Positions 7,131 to 15,013 are shown, counted from the first letter of the stretch. The stretch: 21,289 nucleotides of DNA from DASSKA01 sp035690905 (GCA_035690905.1 DASSKA010000060.1:1-21289), one strand, 5' to 3'. Notes: generated by a model from the letters alone, not told the origin. Made by a program: numbers and translations.

Positions 7131-8198
7131 TCAGTCGGCGCGGCCGCCGCCGCCGAACATGATCTCGTCCCAGCTCGGCACCGAGGCCCGGCCGCGGGTC
7201 TTGCGGACCTGCTTGCGGGGCGCGTGGGGCCGCTCGGTCTCGGGTTCCTCCTCGGCGGGCGAGGTGTCGGCCGCCGCCGATGCGTCCTCCGGCCCCTCGG
7301 CAGTCGGCGCCTCGTCAGGTGCGTCCGCCGTCTCACCGGGGACGGTCTTGGTCGACTGGGGCCGCGTCGGCCGCTCGGTCGCCTGCGTGGCCATCCAGTC
7401 GGCGTCGCCGGCCACGGAGGTCGGGTCGACCTCCGGGTGCGGGTGGGCCTCGCGGGCGGAGCGGGAGACGGAGCTGAGGTCAGCGGTGGGCTCGTGGTCG
7501 GCGTCGGCCAGGTCGCTGACCATGTCGATCGCGTCGCTGCCCAGCGGAAGCTCGTCGTCCGCACTGGCCACGGACGCCAGCCGGCGCGTGCCAGCGCCGG
7601 TGCGCGGCTTCGGGCCCCGGTGGCCGCTCTGCTCGCCGAGGAGCCACTTCGCCTCCTCGTCCTCGGCCACCACGTAGCGGCCGGGAGCATCGAAACAGAA
7701 CTCCGCGTGCCGTGGGCTCTCCCCGCACCGGTAGTCGGCGACCAGCGTCCAGCGGCCGTCCTCGCGCCGCCAGGCGTCCCACTCCACGGAGTCGGGCGAG
7801 ATGTTCCGCTCGCGCAGCCGCTCGGCGACCGCGTCGCCGAGCAGCCGGCTCGGCCCTTCGCCGCCCTTGCGGCGCACCGAGGACCGCTGCGCACGCTCGG
7901 CGATGTGCGCGCGCTCGGCGAGCACCGGGGTGGCGTACCCCATGATCTTCTCGACGGAGGTCTGCGCGGCGGCCGCGACCTTCTCCGGGCTCTCGCCGGC
8001 ACGGATCCGGGCCTGGATGTCGCGAGGACGCAGTGCGCTTTCCATCTGGATCTCCAACTGGCCGAGTCGGGCGTGGTCGCCGCGGAGCGCAGCCCGCAGC
8101 TTGGCATCGGCCGGAAGAGCGAACTCCTCACCCGAGTCGCTGACCAGGAGCAGCGTCTTGCTGTCCTTGCTCAGCCCCACGAGCGTGAGGTCTTGCAT
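7131..8198 (-). CDS. sepH: Cell-division regulator SepH (DUF3071)
   Basis: A protein of 355 residues. In Streptomyces and Mycobacterium SepH binds FtsZ and promotes filament bundling and assembly of division septa. The conserved N-terminal DUF3071 domain starts MQDLTLVGLSKDSKTLLL, with a helix-turn-helix-like part at about 60-90 (RPRDIQARIRAGESPEKVA). A long low-complexity acidic Pro/Glu/Ala linker follows, then the conserved C-terminal tail RASVPSWDEIMFG. The ATG at 8198 has a strong site (GAGGAGAGGG on the minus strand). The frame is open upstream, but the family N-terminus fixes this start. It is downstream of the FAD oxidase gene on the same strand by 92 bp and has its own likely promoter. 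Confidence 0.95.
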   Translation of the reverse strand: MQDLTLVGLSKDSKTLLLVSDSGEEFALPADAKLRAALRGDHARLGQLEIQMESALRPRDIQARIRAGESPEKVAAAAQTSVEKIMGYATPVLAERAHIAERAQRSSVRRKGGEGPSRLLGDAVAERLRERNISPDSVEWDAWRREDGRWTLVADYRCGESPRHAEFCFDAPGRYVVAEDEEAKWLLGEQSGHRGPKPRTGAGTRRLASVASADDELPLGSDAIDMVSDLADADHEPTADLSSVSRSAREAHPHPEVDPTSVAGDADWMATQATERPTRPQSTKTVPGETADAPDEAPTAEGPEDASAAADTSPAEEEPETERPHAPRKQVRKTRGRASVPSWDEIMFGGGGRAD

Positions 8199-8233
8199 CG
8201 TTCCCTCTCCTCGACGCGTTGTTCGTCGGGCCG

Positions 8234-8239
8234 AGCCTA
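8234..8239 (-). promoter_or_regulatory. Likely sepH -10
   Basis: TAGGCT on the minus strand lies about 36 nt before the sepH ATG. It gives a leader of about 25-30 nt that includes the ribosome binding site. No clear -35 is visible. Confidence 0.4.
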
Positions 8240-8290
8240 CTTCAGCCGGGGGGCCGCGCCGGGTAGCCAGCGGGCGGGTCGCGAGGTCTG

Positions 8291-9601
8291 TCAGGCGCCC
8301 AGGACCCGGTCCAGGTAGGCGTTGGCGAACATCCGGTCCGGGTCCAGATCCTGGCGCAGCTTGGCGAAGTCCTCCCAGCGGGGGTAGGCCGTCGCCAGGT
8401 CGGCTGCCGTGCGGGTGTGCAGCTTGCCCCAGTGGGGGCGCCCGTCGTACCTCCTCAGCACCTCCTCGACGCCGAGGAAGTACGCCGTGTGGTCGGTCCG
8501 GGCGTTCACGTGGAAGGCCAGGTACACCGTGTCGCGGCCGGACGCGGTGGACAGCCACGCGTCGTCGGCGGGAGCGTGGCGCACCTCCACCGGGAAGCCG
8601 ACCCGCCACCCGGACCGCTCGATGAGTCCGCGCACCTCGGTCAGAGCAGCCATTCCGTGCTCGCGCGGCAGGGCGTACTCCAGCTCCTTGAACCTGACCC
8701 GCCTGGGCGAGACGAAGACCCGGTCGGAGGCGTCCACGTAGCGGCGCGCGGTGAGCGCCCGGCTGGCTACCTGGTTCGTGGCCGGGATGGACCGGGGCAC
8801 GCGGTTGCCCAGCCGGTTCACCAAGCCGAAGACCGTGTTGGCCAGCAGCTCGTCGTCGACGTAGGCGCGCATCCGCGACAGCGGCTCTCGCTCGTCCAGG
8901 GTGCGGTTGTTCCGTTTGGTGAGCAGCCGGTCGGTGTGCGGGAACCAGTACATCTCGAAGTGGTGGTTGTTGCGGGCCAGGTCGTCGAACCCGCCGACCG
9001 CCTGCTGCCAGCTCATCGGCTCCTCGACCGCCTCGAGCAGAAACGCCGGCTCCACCAGGAAGGTCACCGCCGTGACCACTCCGAGAGCGCCGAGCCCGAC
9101 CCGTGCCGCGTCGAAAAGCTCCGGCTGCCGTTCACGTGACAGCGCGCGGACCTGGCCGTCCGCGGTCACCAGCTCCAGCCCGGCCACCTGCGCGGACAGC
9201 GACGCCCATCGGCCTCCAGTGCCGTGCGTGCCGGTCGCGATCGCGCCCGCGACCGTCTGCCGGTCGACGTCGCCCATGTTGTGCAGCGCAAGACCGAGGC
9301 CGCGGAGCCGCTCGTTGAGCACGTGCAGCGGGGTGCCGGCCAGCACGGTCACGGTCATCGCGTCCCGGTCCACCGAGCGGATGCCGACCAGCCGGTCCGG
9401 GAGCAGCAGCATCCCGTCGGTGACCGCGATGCCGGTGAAGGAGTGCCCGGAGCCGACCATCTTCAGCCGCAGCCCGTTGGTCCCGGCGACCACGAGGCTG
9501 TCCACCACCTCGGGCATGCTCGCCGGTGCCAGCACCTGCGCCGGTCGTGCCGTCTCGAGGCCGCACCAGTTGCTCCACCCCCGCGCCGTTGCTCCTCCCA
9601 T
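8291..9601 (-). CDS. FAD-dependent sugar-lactone oxidase (D-arabinono-1,4-lactone oxidase family)
   Basis: A flavoprotein of 436 residues in the VAO/ALO family, which oxidises aldonolactones or alditols. The FAD-binding domain shows VGSGHSFTGIAVTDG (His53 at the position that carries covalent flavin in alditol oxidase) and GATGTHGTGG-like residues (AIATGTHGTGGRW). The C-terminal ALO domain ends with RPHWGKLH (His390) and DPDRMFANAYL, both typical of the family. Substrate cannot be told from sequence: lactone, alditol or a cell-wall arabinose derivative are all possible. The ATG at 9601 has TACTCT 7 nt upstream and no Shine-Dalgarno sequence, so the mRNA is probably leaderless. It is divergent from the MpaB-like gene at 9636. 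Confidence 0.88.
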   Translation of the reverse strand: MGGATARGWSNWCGLETARPAQVLAPASMPEVVDSLVVAGTNGLRLKMVGSGHSFTGIAVTDGMLLLPDRLVGIRSVDRDAMTVTVLAGTPLHVLNERLRGLGLALHNMGDVDRQTVAGAIATGTHGTGGRWASLSAQVAGLELVTADGQVRALSRERQPELFDAARVGLGALGVVTAVTFLVEPAFLLEAVEEPMSWQQAVGGFDDLARNNHHFEMYWFPHTDRLLTKRNNRTLDEREPLSRMRAYVDDELLANTVFGLVNRLGNRVPRSIPATNQVASRALTARRYVDASDRVFVSPRRVRFKELEYALPREHGMAALTEVRGLIERSGWRVGFPVEVRHAPADDAWLSTASGRDTVYLAFHVNARTDHTAYFLGVEEVLRRYDGRPHWGKLHTRTAADLATAYPRWEDFAKLRQDLDPDRMFANAYLDRVLGA

Positions 9602-9608
9602 GCCAAGG

Positions 9609-9614
9609 AGAGTA
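9609..9614 (-). promoter_or_regulatory. Leaderless -10 for the FAD oxidase
   Basis: Minus-strand TACTCT is followed by 7 nt and then the ATG at 9601. This matches the TAnnnT-N6/7-start pattern of the window. Confidence 0.5.
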
Positions 9615-9623
9615 CGGGAGGGG

Positions 9624-9629
9624 AATACT
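9624..9629 (+). promoter_or_regulatory. Possible leaderless -10 for the MpaB-like gene
   Basis: AATACT followed by 6 nt and the GTG at 9636. The first base deviates from TAnnnT, but the spacing is the same as for the other leaderless genes. Confidence 0.4.
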
Positions 9630-9635
9630 GGAGCG

Positions 9636-10490
9636 GTGACCTCATTGTCAGCCGCCGGGGTTCGTCGCCGGCTCGGCGACTCGATGTTCTCGGTGGTCGC
9701 TGGGCCCGAGGGCGAGCAGCGCCGCGAACGGCTGCAACGTCCCGGGCCGCGCTGGTTCACCGAGGACCGCCCGATCCGACGGGTGCACGCCGATGCGTCC
9801 ATGCTGATCGGCGGGCTGCGCGCCCTGCTGCTGCAGTCGCTGCACCCGCTGGCCATGGCCGGCGTCGCGCAGCACTCCGGCTACAAGGGTGACCCGTGGG
9901 GCCGGGTGCAGCGCACCAGCCACTTCATCGCGGTCACGACGTACGGCACCGCAGACGACGCCGAGGCCATGGTCCGCAGCATCCGCGGGATCCACGACCG
10001 GGTCCGCGGAACCGCGCGCGACGGGCGGCCGTACGCCGCGTCCGACCCGCACCTGCTGAGCTGGGTGCACCTGGCCGGCGTCGACAGCTTCCTCGCGGCC
10101 TACCAGCGGTTCGGCGACCGGCTGCTCGACCCCGACGAGCAGGACGGGTACGTCGCCGACACCGCCCTGGTCGCCCGGAAGCTGGGCGTCCTCGACCCGC
10201 CGCTGACCGTGGGCGAGGTGCGCGAGCAGCTCGCCGGCTTCCGGCCGGAGCTGCGGAGCACCTCGGAGGCCCGGGACACCGCCCGCTTCCTGCTGCTCGC
10301 CCCGCCGCTGTCGCTGCTCGCCCGGGGCCCGTACGGCGTGCTCGGCGCCGCCGCGGTCAGCCTGCTGCCGGCGTGGGCCCGCTGGCCGCTTCGCGTGCCC
10401 TACCTGCCGGTGACCGAGGCGGTGGCGGTCCGCGCTGCCGGCCAGGTGGTCACCCGGACCCTCAGGTGGGCGATGGCGCCCGACCAGTGA
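9636..10490 (+). CDS. MpaB/DUF2236 family oxygenase-like protein
   Basis: A protein of 284 residues of the oxygenase-MpaB (DUF2236) group, related to latex-clearing protein, whose members bind haem b. Visible family features are HADASMLIGGLRALLLQSLHPLAMAGV (His70), HSGYKGDPWGR, the RVRGTARDGRPYAASDP segment and HLLSWVH (His139 and His145). The reaction is unknown. The GTG start at 9636 is not preceded by a well-spaced ribosome binding site and fits leaderless initiation. The last 29 bases overlap the end of the convergent MFS gene. Confidence 0.85.
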   Translation: MTSLSAAGVRRRLGDSMFSVVAGPEGEQRRERLQRPGPRWFTEDRPIRRVHADASMLIGGLRALLLQSLHPLAMAGVAQHSGYKGDPWGRVQRTSHFIAVTTYGTADDAEAMVRSIRGIHDRVRGTARDGRPYAASDPHLLSWVHLAGVDSFLAAYQRFGDRLLDPDEQDGYVADTALVARKLGVLDPPLTVGEVREQLAGFRPELRSTSEARDTARFLLLAPPLSLLARGPYGVLGAAAVSLLPAWARWPLRVPYLPVTEAVAVRAAGQVVTRTLRWAMAPDQ

Positions 10491-11667
10491 GCTTGGGCAC
10501 CAGTGCGGTGCCGAAAGCGATCGCGGCGCCGACCAGCCCGGCCGCCGCCGGCACCAAGTAGCCGACCGAGGCACCGTGCGCGTCGATGACCACCCCGACG
10601 ACCGCGGCGCCGGGTGCCACCCCGGCCGCCAGCCCGGTGGTCACCACCGAGATGCCCTCCGTGAGCCGGCCCGCCGGCACCGTCTCCTCGATCCAGGCGA
10701 CGCTGGCGATCAGCGTGGGGGAGATCGCGAACCCGGCCAGGAAGAGGAACACCGCCATCAGCACGAAGCCGTGCACGAACGGCAGCGGCACCATGGCCAA
10801 CGCCAGCGCCAGCAGGCCCCACCGGAACCTGGTCCGGCTGGCCGCGCTGATGTGCAGCGCGCCGGTGACCAGCCCGGCGAGCAGGCTGCCGAGCGCCCAG
10901 ATCGCCAGCAGTGGACCGGACAGCGCCTTGCTGCCCAGCTCCCCGGAGAACGCCACGGTGGCCACCTCCGTCGCGCCGAACAGCACCCCCATCGCGAAGG
11001 ACGCCGCGACCAGCGGCCCCAGCACCGGCCAGCCCATCGGCTCGCCACGGTGCCCGCCGGACCGGCGTGGGCTCGGGTCCGGCTCGGTGTGGCGCTGCAC
11101 GGTCAGCGCCAGCGTCCCGGTCACCGCCGCGGTGACCGCTGCCCCCAGCCCGGCCAGCGGATGCACCTTGGTGGCCAGGAAGGTGACCATCGCCGGTCCG
11201 ATCATGAACACCGCCTCGTCGACGGCCGCCTCGAACGCGAAGGCGGTCTGCAGCTGGCGCTTCTCCGGCACCAGCCGCGACCAGCGGGCGCGCACGCACG
11301 AGCCGATCTGCGGCATCGCCGCCCCGGCCACCGCGGCGCTGCCCATCGCCACCGGGTTCGGCCAGCCGTTCTCGACCGACGCCATCGTCAGCCCCAGTCC
11401 GACCGCGAACAGCAGGATCGCCCACGGCAGCACCCGGCTCTGCCCGTGCCGGTCGATCAGCCGGCTCAGCGGGACCGCGAAGACCGCGCTGGCGATGATG
11501 TACGACGCGGAGACGCGGCCGGCCAGGCCGTAGGAGCCGGTGTGCGCCGAGACCAGCAGCACGATCCCCAGGCTGACCATCGAGATCGGCAGCCGGGCCA
11601 CCAGACCGCTCAGCGAGAACGCGAGTGCTCCCGGGAGGCCGAGCACCTGGCGGTAACGGGAGATCAC
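10462..11667 (-). CDS. MFS transporter
   Basis: A membrane protein of 401 residues with about twelve hydrophobic helices in two halves joined by a charged loop near residue 195 (QRHTEPDPSPRR). A motif-A-like loop SRLIDRHGQSRVL lies between helices 2 and 3. Substrate is not predictable; the divergent ferrochelatase neighbour might hint at a haem or porphyrin link, but that is weak inference. The GTG at 11667 has TAGGAT 7 nt upstream and no Shine-Dalgarno sequence. Confidence 0.87.
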   Translation of the reverse strand: MISRYRQVLGLPGALAFSLSGLVARLPISMVSLGIVLLVSAHTGSYGLAGRVSASYIIASAVFAVPLSRLIDRHGQSRVLPWAILLFAVGLGLTMASVENGWPNPVAMGSAAVAGAAMPQIGSCVRARWSRLVPEKRQLQTAFAFEAAVDEAVFMIGPAMVTFLATKVHPLAGLGAAVTAAVTGTLALTVQRHTEPDPSPRRSGGHRGEPMGWPVLGPLVAASFAMGVLFGATEVATVAFSGELGSKALSGPLLAIWALGSLLAGLVTGALHISAASRTRFRWGLLALALAMVPLPFVHGFVLMAVFLFLAGFAISPTLIASVAWIEETVPAGRLTEGISVVTTGLAAGVAPGAAVVGVVIDAHGASVGYLVPAAAGLVGAAIAFGTALVPKLTGRAPSPT

Positions 11668-11674
11668 CGTCGCA

Positions 11675-11680
11675 ATCCTA
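11675..11680 (-). promoter_or_regulatory. -10 of the MFS gene, overlapping the opposite promoter
   Basis: Minus-strand TAGGAT followed by 7 nt and the GTG at 11667. Its first two bases (TA at 11679-11680) are also the first two bases of the plus-strand -10 for ferrochelatase. Confidence 0.6.
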
Positions 11681-11684
11681 AGAT
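11679..11684 (+). promoter_or_regulatory. -10 of ferrochelatase, leaderless
   Basis: TAAGAT, 5 of 6 bases of the consensus TATAAT allowing for TAnnnT, then 6 nt to the ATG at 11691. The spacing supports ATG 11691 as both first transcribed and first translated base. Confidence 0.62.
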
Positions 11685-11690
11685 GTGGCC

Positions 11691-12779
11691 ATGCCCCCCG
11701 ACGCCTCGCCGTACGACGCGCTGATGCTGGTCTCCTTCGGGGGTCCGGAGAGGCCGGACGACATGCTGCCGTTCCTCGAGAACGTGACCAGGGGACGCGG
11801 CATCCCGCCGGAACGGCTGACCGAGGTCGGCGAGCACTACCTGCGCTTCGGCGGGCGCAGCCCGATCAACGACCAGAACCGGGCGCTGCTGGCCGCCATC
11901 GAGGAAGACCTGCGCGGCTGCGGTGTGCAGATCCCGGTGTACTGGGGCAACCGCAACTGGCATCCGCTGCTCCCGGACACCTTGCAGCAGATCAAGGCCG
12001 ACGGTGTGAACCGGGTGGCCTGCCTGTTCACGAGCGCCTACTCGTCGTACTCCGGCTGCCGGCAGTACCGCGAGAACCTCGCCGACGCGGCCGCGGAGGT
12101 CGGCGACGCGGCGCCACGGCTGGACCGGCTGCGGCACTACTTCAACCACCCCGGCTTCGTGGAGCCGATGGTCGACGCCACCCTGGCCGCGCTCGCCGAG
12201 ATCCGGGACCGCTTCCGGCACGACGCGCACGTGCTGTTCGTGACCCACTCGATCCCGCTGAGCATGAACGACGCGAGTGGGCCGGACGGGGCGGCGTACG
12301 TCGCCCAGCACCGAGCCGCCGCCGAGGAGATCACCGAACGAGTCCGTCAGGAGACCGGCCACCGGCACCCGGCGGAGCTGGTCTACTGCTCGAGGTCCGG
12401 CCCACCGAGCGTGCCCTGGCTGGAGCCGGACATCAACGACCGGATCACCCGGCTGGCCGCCGAGGGCACCAACGCCGTGGTCGTGGTGCCGATCGGCTTC
12501 GTGTCCGACCACATGGAGGTCGTCTACGACCTGGACACCGAGGCCGCGGCCACCGCCGAGGAGTCCGGCGTGGAGTTCGCGCGAGCGGCCACCGCCGGGG
12601 TGGACCCGCGGTTCGTGCGGATGGTCCGGGACCTCCTGCTGGAGCGCGCGGCGGTCGAGCGCGGCGAGGACGTGGTGCGGGCCTGCGTCGGCGCGCTGCC
12701 GCCGTCGTGGGACGTCTGTCCCGCCGGCTGCTGCGCCAACCAGCGGGGGCCGCGGCCGGCGCTCTGCGGCAGGGACTAG
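11691..12779 (+). CDS. hemH: Ferrochelatase (coproporphyrin type expected), Fe-S cysteines present
   Basis: Inserts Fe2+ into the porphyrin ring. In Actinobacteria the substrate is normally coproporphyrin III (CpfC of the coproporphyrin-dependent pathway). The protein has 362 residues from ATG 11691; a GTG two codons earlier is possible. Family motifs are LVSFGGPERPDDMLPFLENV, the catalytic His186 in VTHSIPL and Glu276 in GFVSDHMEVVYDLD. Cys123 (SSYSGCRQYREN) and the C-terminal Cys343, 347, 348 and 359 probably supply the [2Fe-2S] cluster known for mycobacterial ferrochelatase. Spacing of the tail cysteines differs, so the exact ligands are uncertain. suhB follows after 3 nt, so this is an operon. 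Confidence 0.96.
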   Translation: MPPDASPYDALMLVSFGGPERPDDMLPFLENVTRGRGIPPERLTEVGEHYLRFGGRSPINDQNRALLAAIEEDLRGCGVQIPVYWGNRNWHPLLPDTLQQIKADGVNRVACLFTSAYSSYSGCRQYRENLADAAAEVGDAAPRLDRLRHYFNHPGFVEPMVDATLAALAEIRDRFRHDAHVLFVTHSIPLSMNDASGPDGAAYVAQHRAAAEEITERVRQETGHRHPAELVYCSRSGPPSVPWLEPDINDRITRLAAEGTNAVVVVPIGFVSDHMEVVYDLDTEAAATAEESGVEFARAATAGVDPRFVRMVRDLLLERAAVERGEDVVRACVGALPPSWDVCPAGCCANQRGPRPALCGRD

Positions 12780-12782
12780 AGC

Positions 12783-13595
12783 ATGACCGGCTACGAGGGC
12801 CTGCTGGCGGTGGCCAAGGAGGTGGCCCTGGCCGCGGCGGACCTCGTCGCGGAGGGGTCCCGGCGCACCGTGGTGGTGTCCGGAACCAAGTCCAGCCCGG
12901 TCGACGTGGTCACCGAGGTCGACAAGGACGCCGAGCGGCTGATCCACGACCGGCTGGCCGCGCTGCGCCCCGGCGACGGGTTCATCGGCGAGGAGGGTGG
13001 CCGCTCCCGCTCGGAGACCGGGATCAGCTGGCTGGTCGACCCGATCGACGGCACGGTGAACTTCCTCTACGGGATCCCGCAGTACTCGGTCTCGATCGCC
13101 GCGATCGAGGCTGACCGGTCGGTCGCCGGGGTGGTCGTCGACGTGGCCCGTCGCGAGGTCTTCGAGGCGACCCTGGGCGGGGGTGCGCGCTGCGACGGCA
13201 GGCCGATCGCGGTGCGCCCCGTCGTACCTCTGGGCCAGCGGCTGGTGCTCACCGGCTTCAACTACGTCGCCGAGGTGCGGGCCAAGCAGGCGCAGGCCGC
13301 TGCCCTGCTGCTCCGGGAGGTGCGAGACATCCGCCGGCTCGGCTCGGCGGCCCTGGACCTGTGCGCAGTGGGCGCCGGGCGGGCGGACGGGTACGTCGAG
13401 GAGGGCCTCAACCCCTGGGACGGGGCGGCCGGCGGGCTGGTCGCCACCGAGGCCGGGGCCATCCTCCGGACCAGACCAGGGGTGGGTGGCACGGACTGCT
13501 ACCTGTGCGCGCCCGCCGCCGGATTCGACGAGTTCACCGCCTTGGTCGAACGCTGCGGTTTCCTGGCGGAAAGTGGGGAATACTCCTCGCCCTGA
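12783..13595 (+). CDS. suhB: Inositol monophosphatase family protein (SuhB-like)
   Basis: A Mg-dependent, Li-sensitive phosphatase family that dephosphorylates inositol-1-phosphate or related sugar phosphates. The protein has 270 residues. Metal-binding motifs are GEEGG (69-73), DPIDGTVNF (86-94) and NPWDGAAGG (from 210, Asp213). Synteny matches M. tuberculosis suhB (Rv2701c) next to DUF4193. The ATG has AGGGA 8 nt upstream inside the ferrochelatase stop region. It is followed directly by a hairpin. Confidence 0.92.
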   Translation: MTGYEGLLAVAKEVALAAADLVAEGSRRTVVVSGTKSSPVDVVTEVDKDAERLIHDRLAALRPGDGFIGEEGGRSRSETGISWLVDPIDGTVNFLYGIPQYSVSIAAIEADRSVAGVVVDVARREVFEATLGGGARCDGRPIAVRPVVPLGQRLVLTGFNYVAEVRAKQAQAAALLLREVRDIRRLGSAALDLCAVGAGRADGYVEEGLNPWDGAAGGLVATEAGAILRTRPGVGGTDCYLCAPAAGFDEFTALVERCGFLAESGEYSSP

Positions 13596-13619
13596 CGGGG
13601 AATAGCGGGGCTTCCCCGT
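13595..13619 (+). terminator. Hairpin after suhB
   Basis: ACGGGGAA (13595-13602) pairs perfectly with TTCCCCGT (13612-13619) around 9 nt. The stem begins at the last base of the suhB stop codon. Only a weak T-rich run (TCGTTGT) follows, as is common in GC-rich actinobacteria. The rest of the 215-bp gap up to 13810 must hold the DUF4193 promoter, but I see no single convincing -10/-35 pair. Confidence 0.6.
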
Positions 13620-13810
13620 TCGTTGTCCGGATCACGCACCGCCCGGTACCCACGAGCTGCTCCTGAGAGTCCGCTGTGACTCTTGCGACAACACGCGTCG
13701 TGGCCGTGCAATTTCGGGTCCGGATGGTGCACAATCCGCACCGCACCACGAGCACGAACTCAAGACACTAAGGCAGCTGCTGGAGCTGACGGGGGCAGGA
13801 GAGACGACAC

Positions 13811-14101
13811 ATGGCAACCGACTACGACGCACCTCGGAAGACCGAGGAAGACCAGAGCGAGGAGAGCCTCGAGGAGCTCAAGGCGCGTCGCCACGACAAG
13901 AACTCGGGGAAGGTGGACGAGGACGAGGCGGAGGCCGCCGAGTCCTTCGAGCTGCCGGGCGCGGACCTCTCCCACGAGGAGCTCGCCGTCGAGGTGAAAC
14001 CGCGGCAGGAGGACGAGTTCACCTGCATGAGCTGCTTCCTGGTGCACCACCGCAGCCAGCTGGCCGACGCCAAGAAGATGATCTGCCGGGACTGCGCCTG
14101 A
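13811..14101 (+). CDS. DUF4193 small zinc-ribbon-like protein
   Basis: A conserved actinobacterial protein of 96 residues, homologous in position and sequence type to Rv2699c. The N-terminal part is highly acidic and probably disordered (about 1-70). The C-terminus holds two pairs of cysteines, CMSC (72, 75) and CRDC (92, 95), separated by LVHHRSQLADAKKMI: a zinc-ribbon-like knuckle. No enzymatic function can be read from it. Pairing of an acidic tail with a zinc knuckle suggests a protein- or RNA polymerase-binding factor (inference). The ATG has AGGAGAG at 13797-13803. Confidence 0.93.
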   Translation: MATDYDAPRKTEEDQSEESLEELKARRHDKNSGKVDEDEAEAAESFELPGADLSHEELAVEVKPRQEDEFTCMSCFLVHHRSQLADAKKMICRDCA

Positions 14102-14118
14102 GGCTGCAGGAACGCAGA

Positions 14119-14145
14119 AAGGCCGGACCCTGAGGGTCCGGCCTT
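14119..14145. terminator. Bidirectional terminator between DUF4193 and DUF4235
   Basis: A perfect 12-bp stem, AAGGCCGGACCC / GGGTCCGGCCTT, with a 3-nt loop TGA. It sits between convergent genes and has short A and T ends that pair within the stem, so it can work on both strands. Confidence 0.88.
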
Positions 14146-14157
14146 CGTCGTGCGTCG

Positions 14158-14445
14158 TCAGACGGCGATGTCGTCGAGGTCGGGCGGCAGGTGCCCGGTG
14201 GAGCGCCGGTAGTAGTCGGCCGCCTTCCGGGAGACGAACATGCGGGCCAGGCCCACGGCCACCCCGCTCGCACTGGCCCAGGCGATCGCCTCGGCGATCG
14301 ATACGTCCGGGTGTGCCGGGTTCTGGGGCGGCTCCTTGCCGGTGGCGACCTTCCACGAGGTGGTCATCGCCTTGCGGGCGACCATCGACGCGCCCAGCGT
14401 CGACAGCAGTGCGAAGGCCGACCAGGCCTTGGAACCCGATGCCAT
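14158..14445 (-). CDS. DUF4235 small membrane-associated protein
   Basis: A protein of 95 residues. The start MASGSKAWSAFALLSTLGASMVARKA is followed by WKVATGKEPPQNPAHPDVS and a second hydrophobic stretch (AEAIAWASASGVAVGLARMF, about 51-70), as in the DUF4235 family. Two short hydrophobic segments suggest a membrane anchor. Function unknown. The ATG at 14445 has GAGGAG a few bases upstream. The frame is open further upstream, but that extension overlaps the next gene and lacks family resemblance. Confidence 0.85.
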   Translation of the reverse strand: MASGSKAWSAFALLSTLGASMVARKAMTTSWKVATGKEPPQNPAHPDVSIAEAIAWASASGVAVGLARMFVSRKAADYYRRSTGHLPPDLDDIAV

Positions 14446-14497
14446 CCATCCTCCTCGTGTCGGTGCGTCCAGTCTGCCATGCAGGGGTGCGCGCGGG

Positions 14498-14986
14498 TCA
14501 GCGCGCTCCGGCCCGCCGCAGCGCGGCAGCCAGCCGCTCCGGTCGCCTGGTGGAGACCAGCCAGTACGGCGTCGGGTCGTCGGGGTCGCGCACGGTGACC
14601 CGGACGGACCCGCGCACGTAGGGACGCAGCAGCAGGTACGCCCGGGCATCGGCGTCCCGCCCGGTCTGCAGCCGGGTCGCCTCGGCGTCCAGCACGGTCG
14701 GCTCGGCGAGCAGCTCGGCGTCGATGTGTGCCCGGCCGGCCCGCAGCTCGCCGTCCCGGACGGCCACCTCGGCCGCGCCGTACCCGATCAGCAGCGCCAC
14801 GGCGCCGAGCACCATGACCGCGGTGGCCGCCCACAGCACCGCGGGGTAGGGGATGGAGACCGCGAAGGCCAGCCACAGGGTGGCCACGAAGGCCGCGGTG
14901 ATCAGCCACCAGCGCAGTGGGACGTGCAGCCGCTCACGGAAGCCGACGGCAACCTTGCGGGGGCTCGCGCTCACGGGACGGCTCAC
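14498..14986 (-). CDS. DUF3093 membrane protein
   Basis: A protein of 162 residues with two transmembrane helices (about residues 26-45 and 48-70) and a C-terminal soluble beta-rich part (VRDGELRAGRAHIDAELL, then PYWLVSTRRPERLAAAL). It matches Rv2698 in type and position, divergent from dut. No known function. The GTG at 14986 follows GAGGA; a GTG four codons later (14974) is an alternative. It shares its upstream region with dut. Confidence 0.85.
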   Translation of the reverse strand: MSRPVSASPRKVAVGFRERLHVPLRWWLITAAFVATLWLAFAVSIPYPAVLWAATAVMVLGAVALLIGYGAAEVAVRDGELRAGRAHIDAELLAEPTVLDAEATRLQTGRDADARAYLLLRPYVRGSVRVTVRDPDDPTPYWLVSTRRPERLAAALRRAGAR

Positions 14987-15013
14987 CGGTCCTCGTCTCG
15001 CCGGATCCGGCGG

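Noticed and set aside
9620..13584. Exact 10-mer GGGGAATACT at 9620-9629 and 13575-13584
   Set aside because: One copy is near a promoter, the other inside suhB. No further copies were noticed and a single 10-mer repeat can occur by chance.
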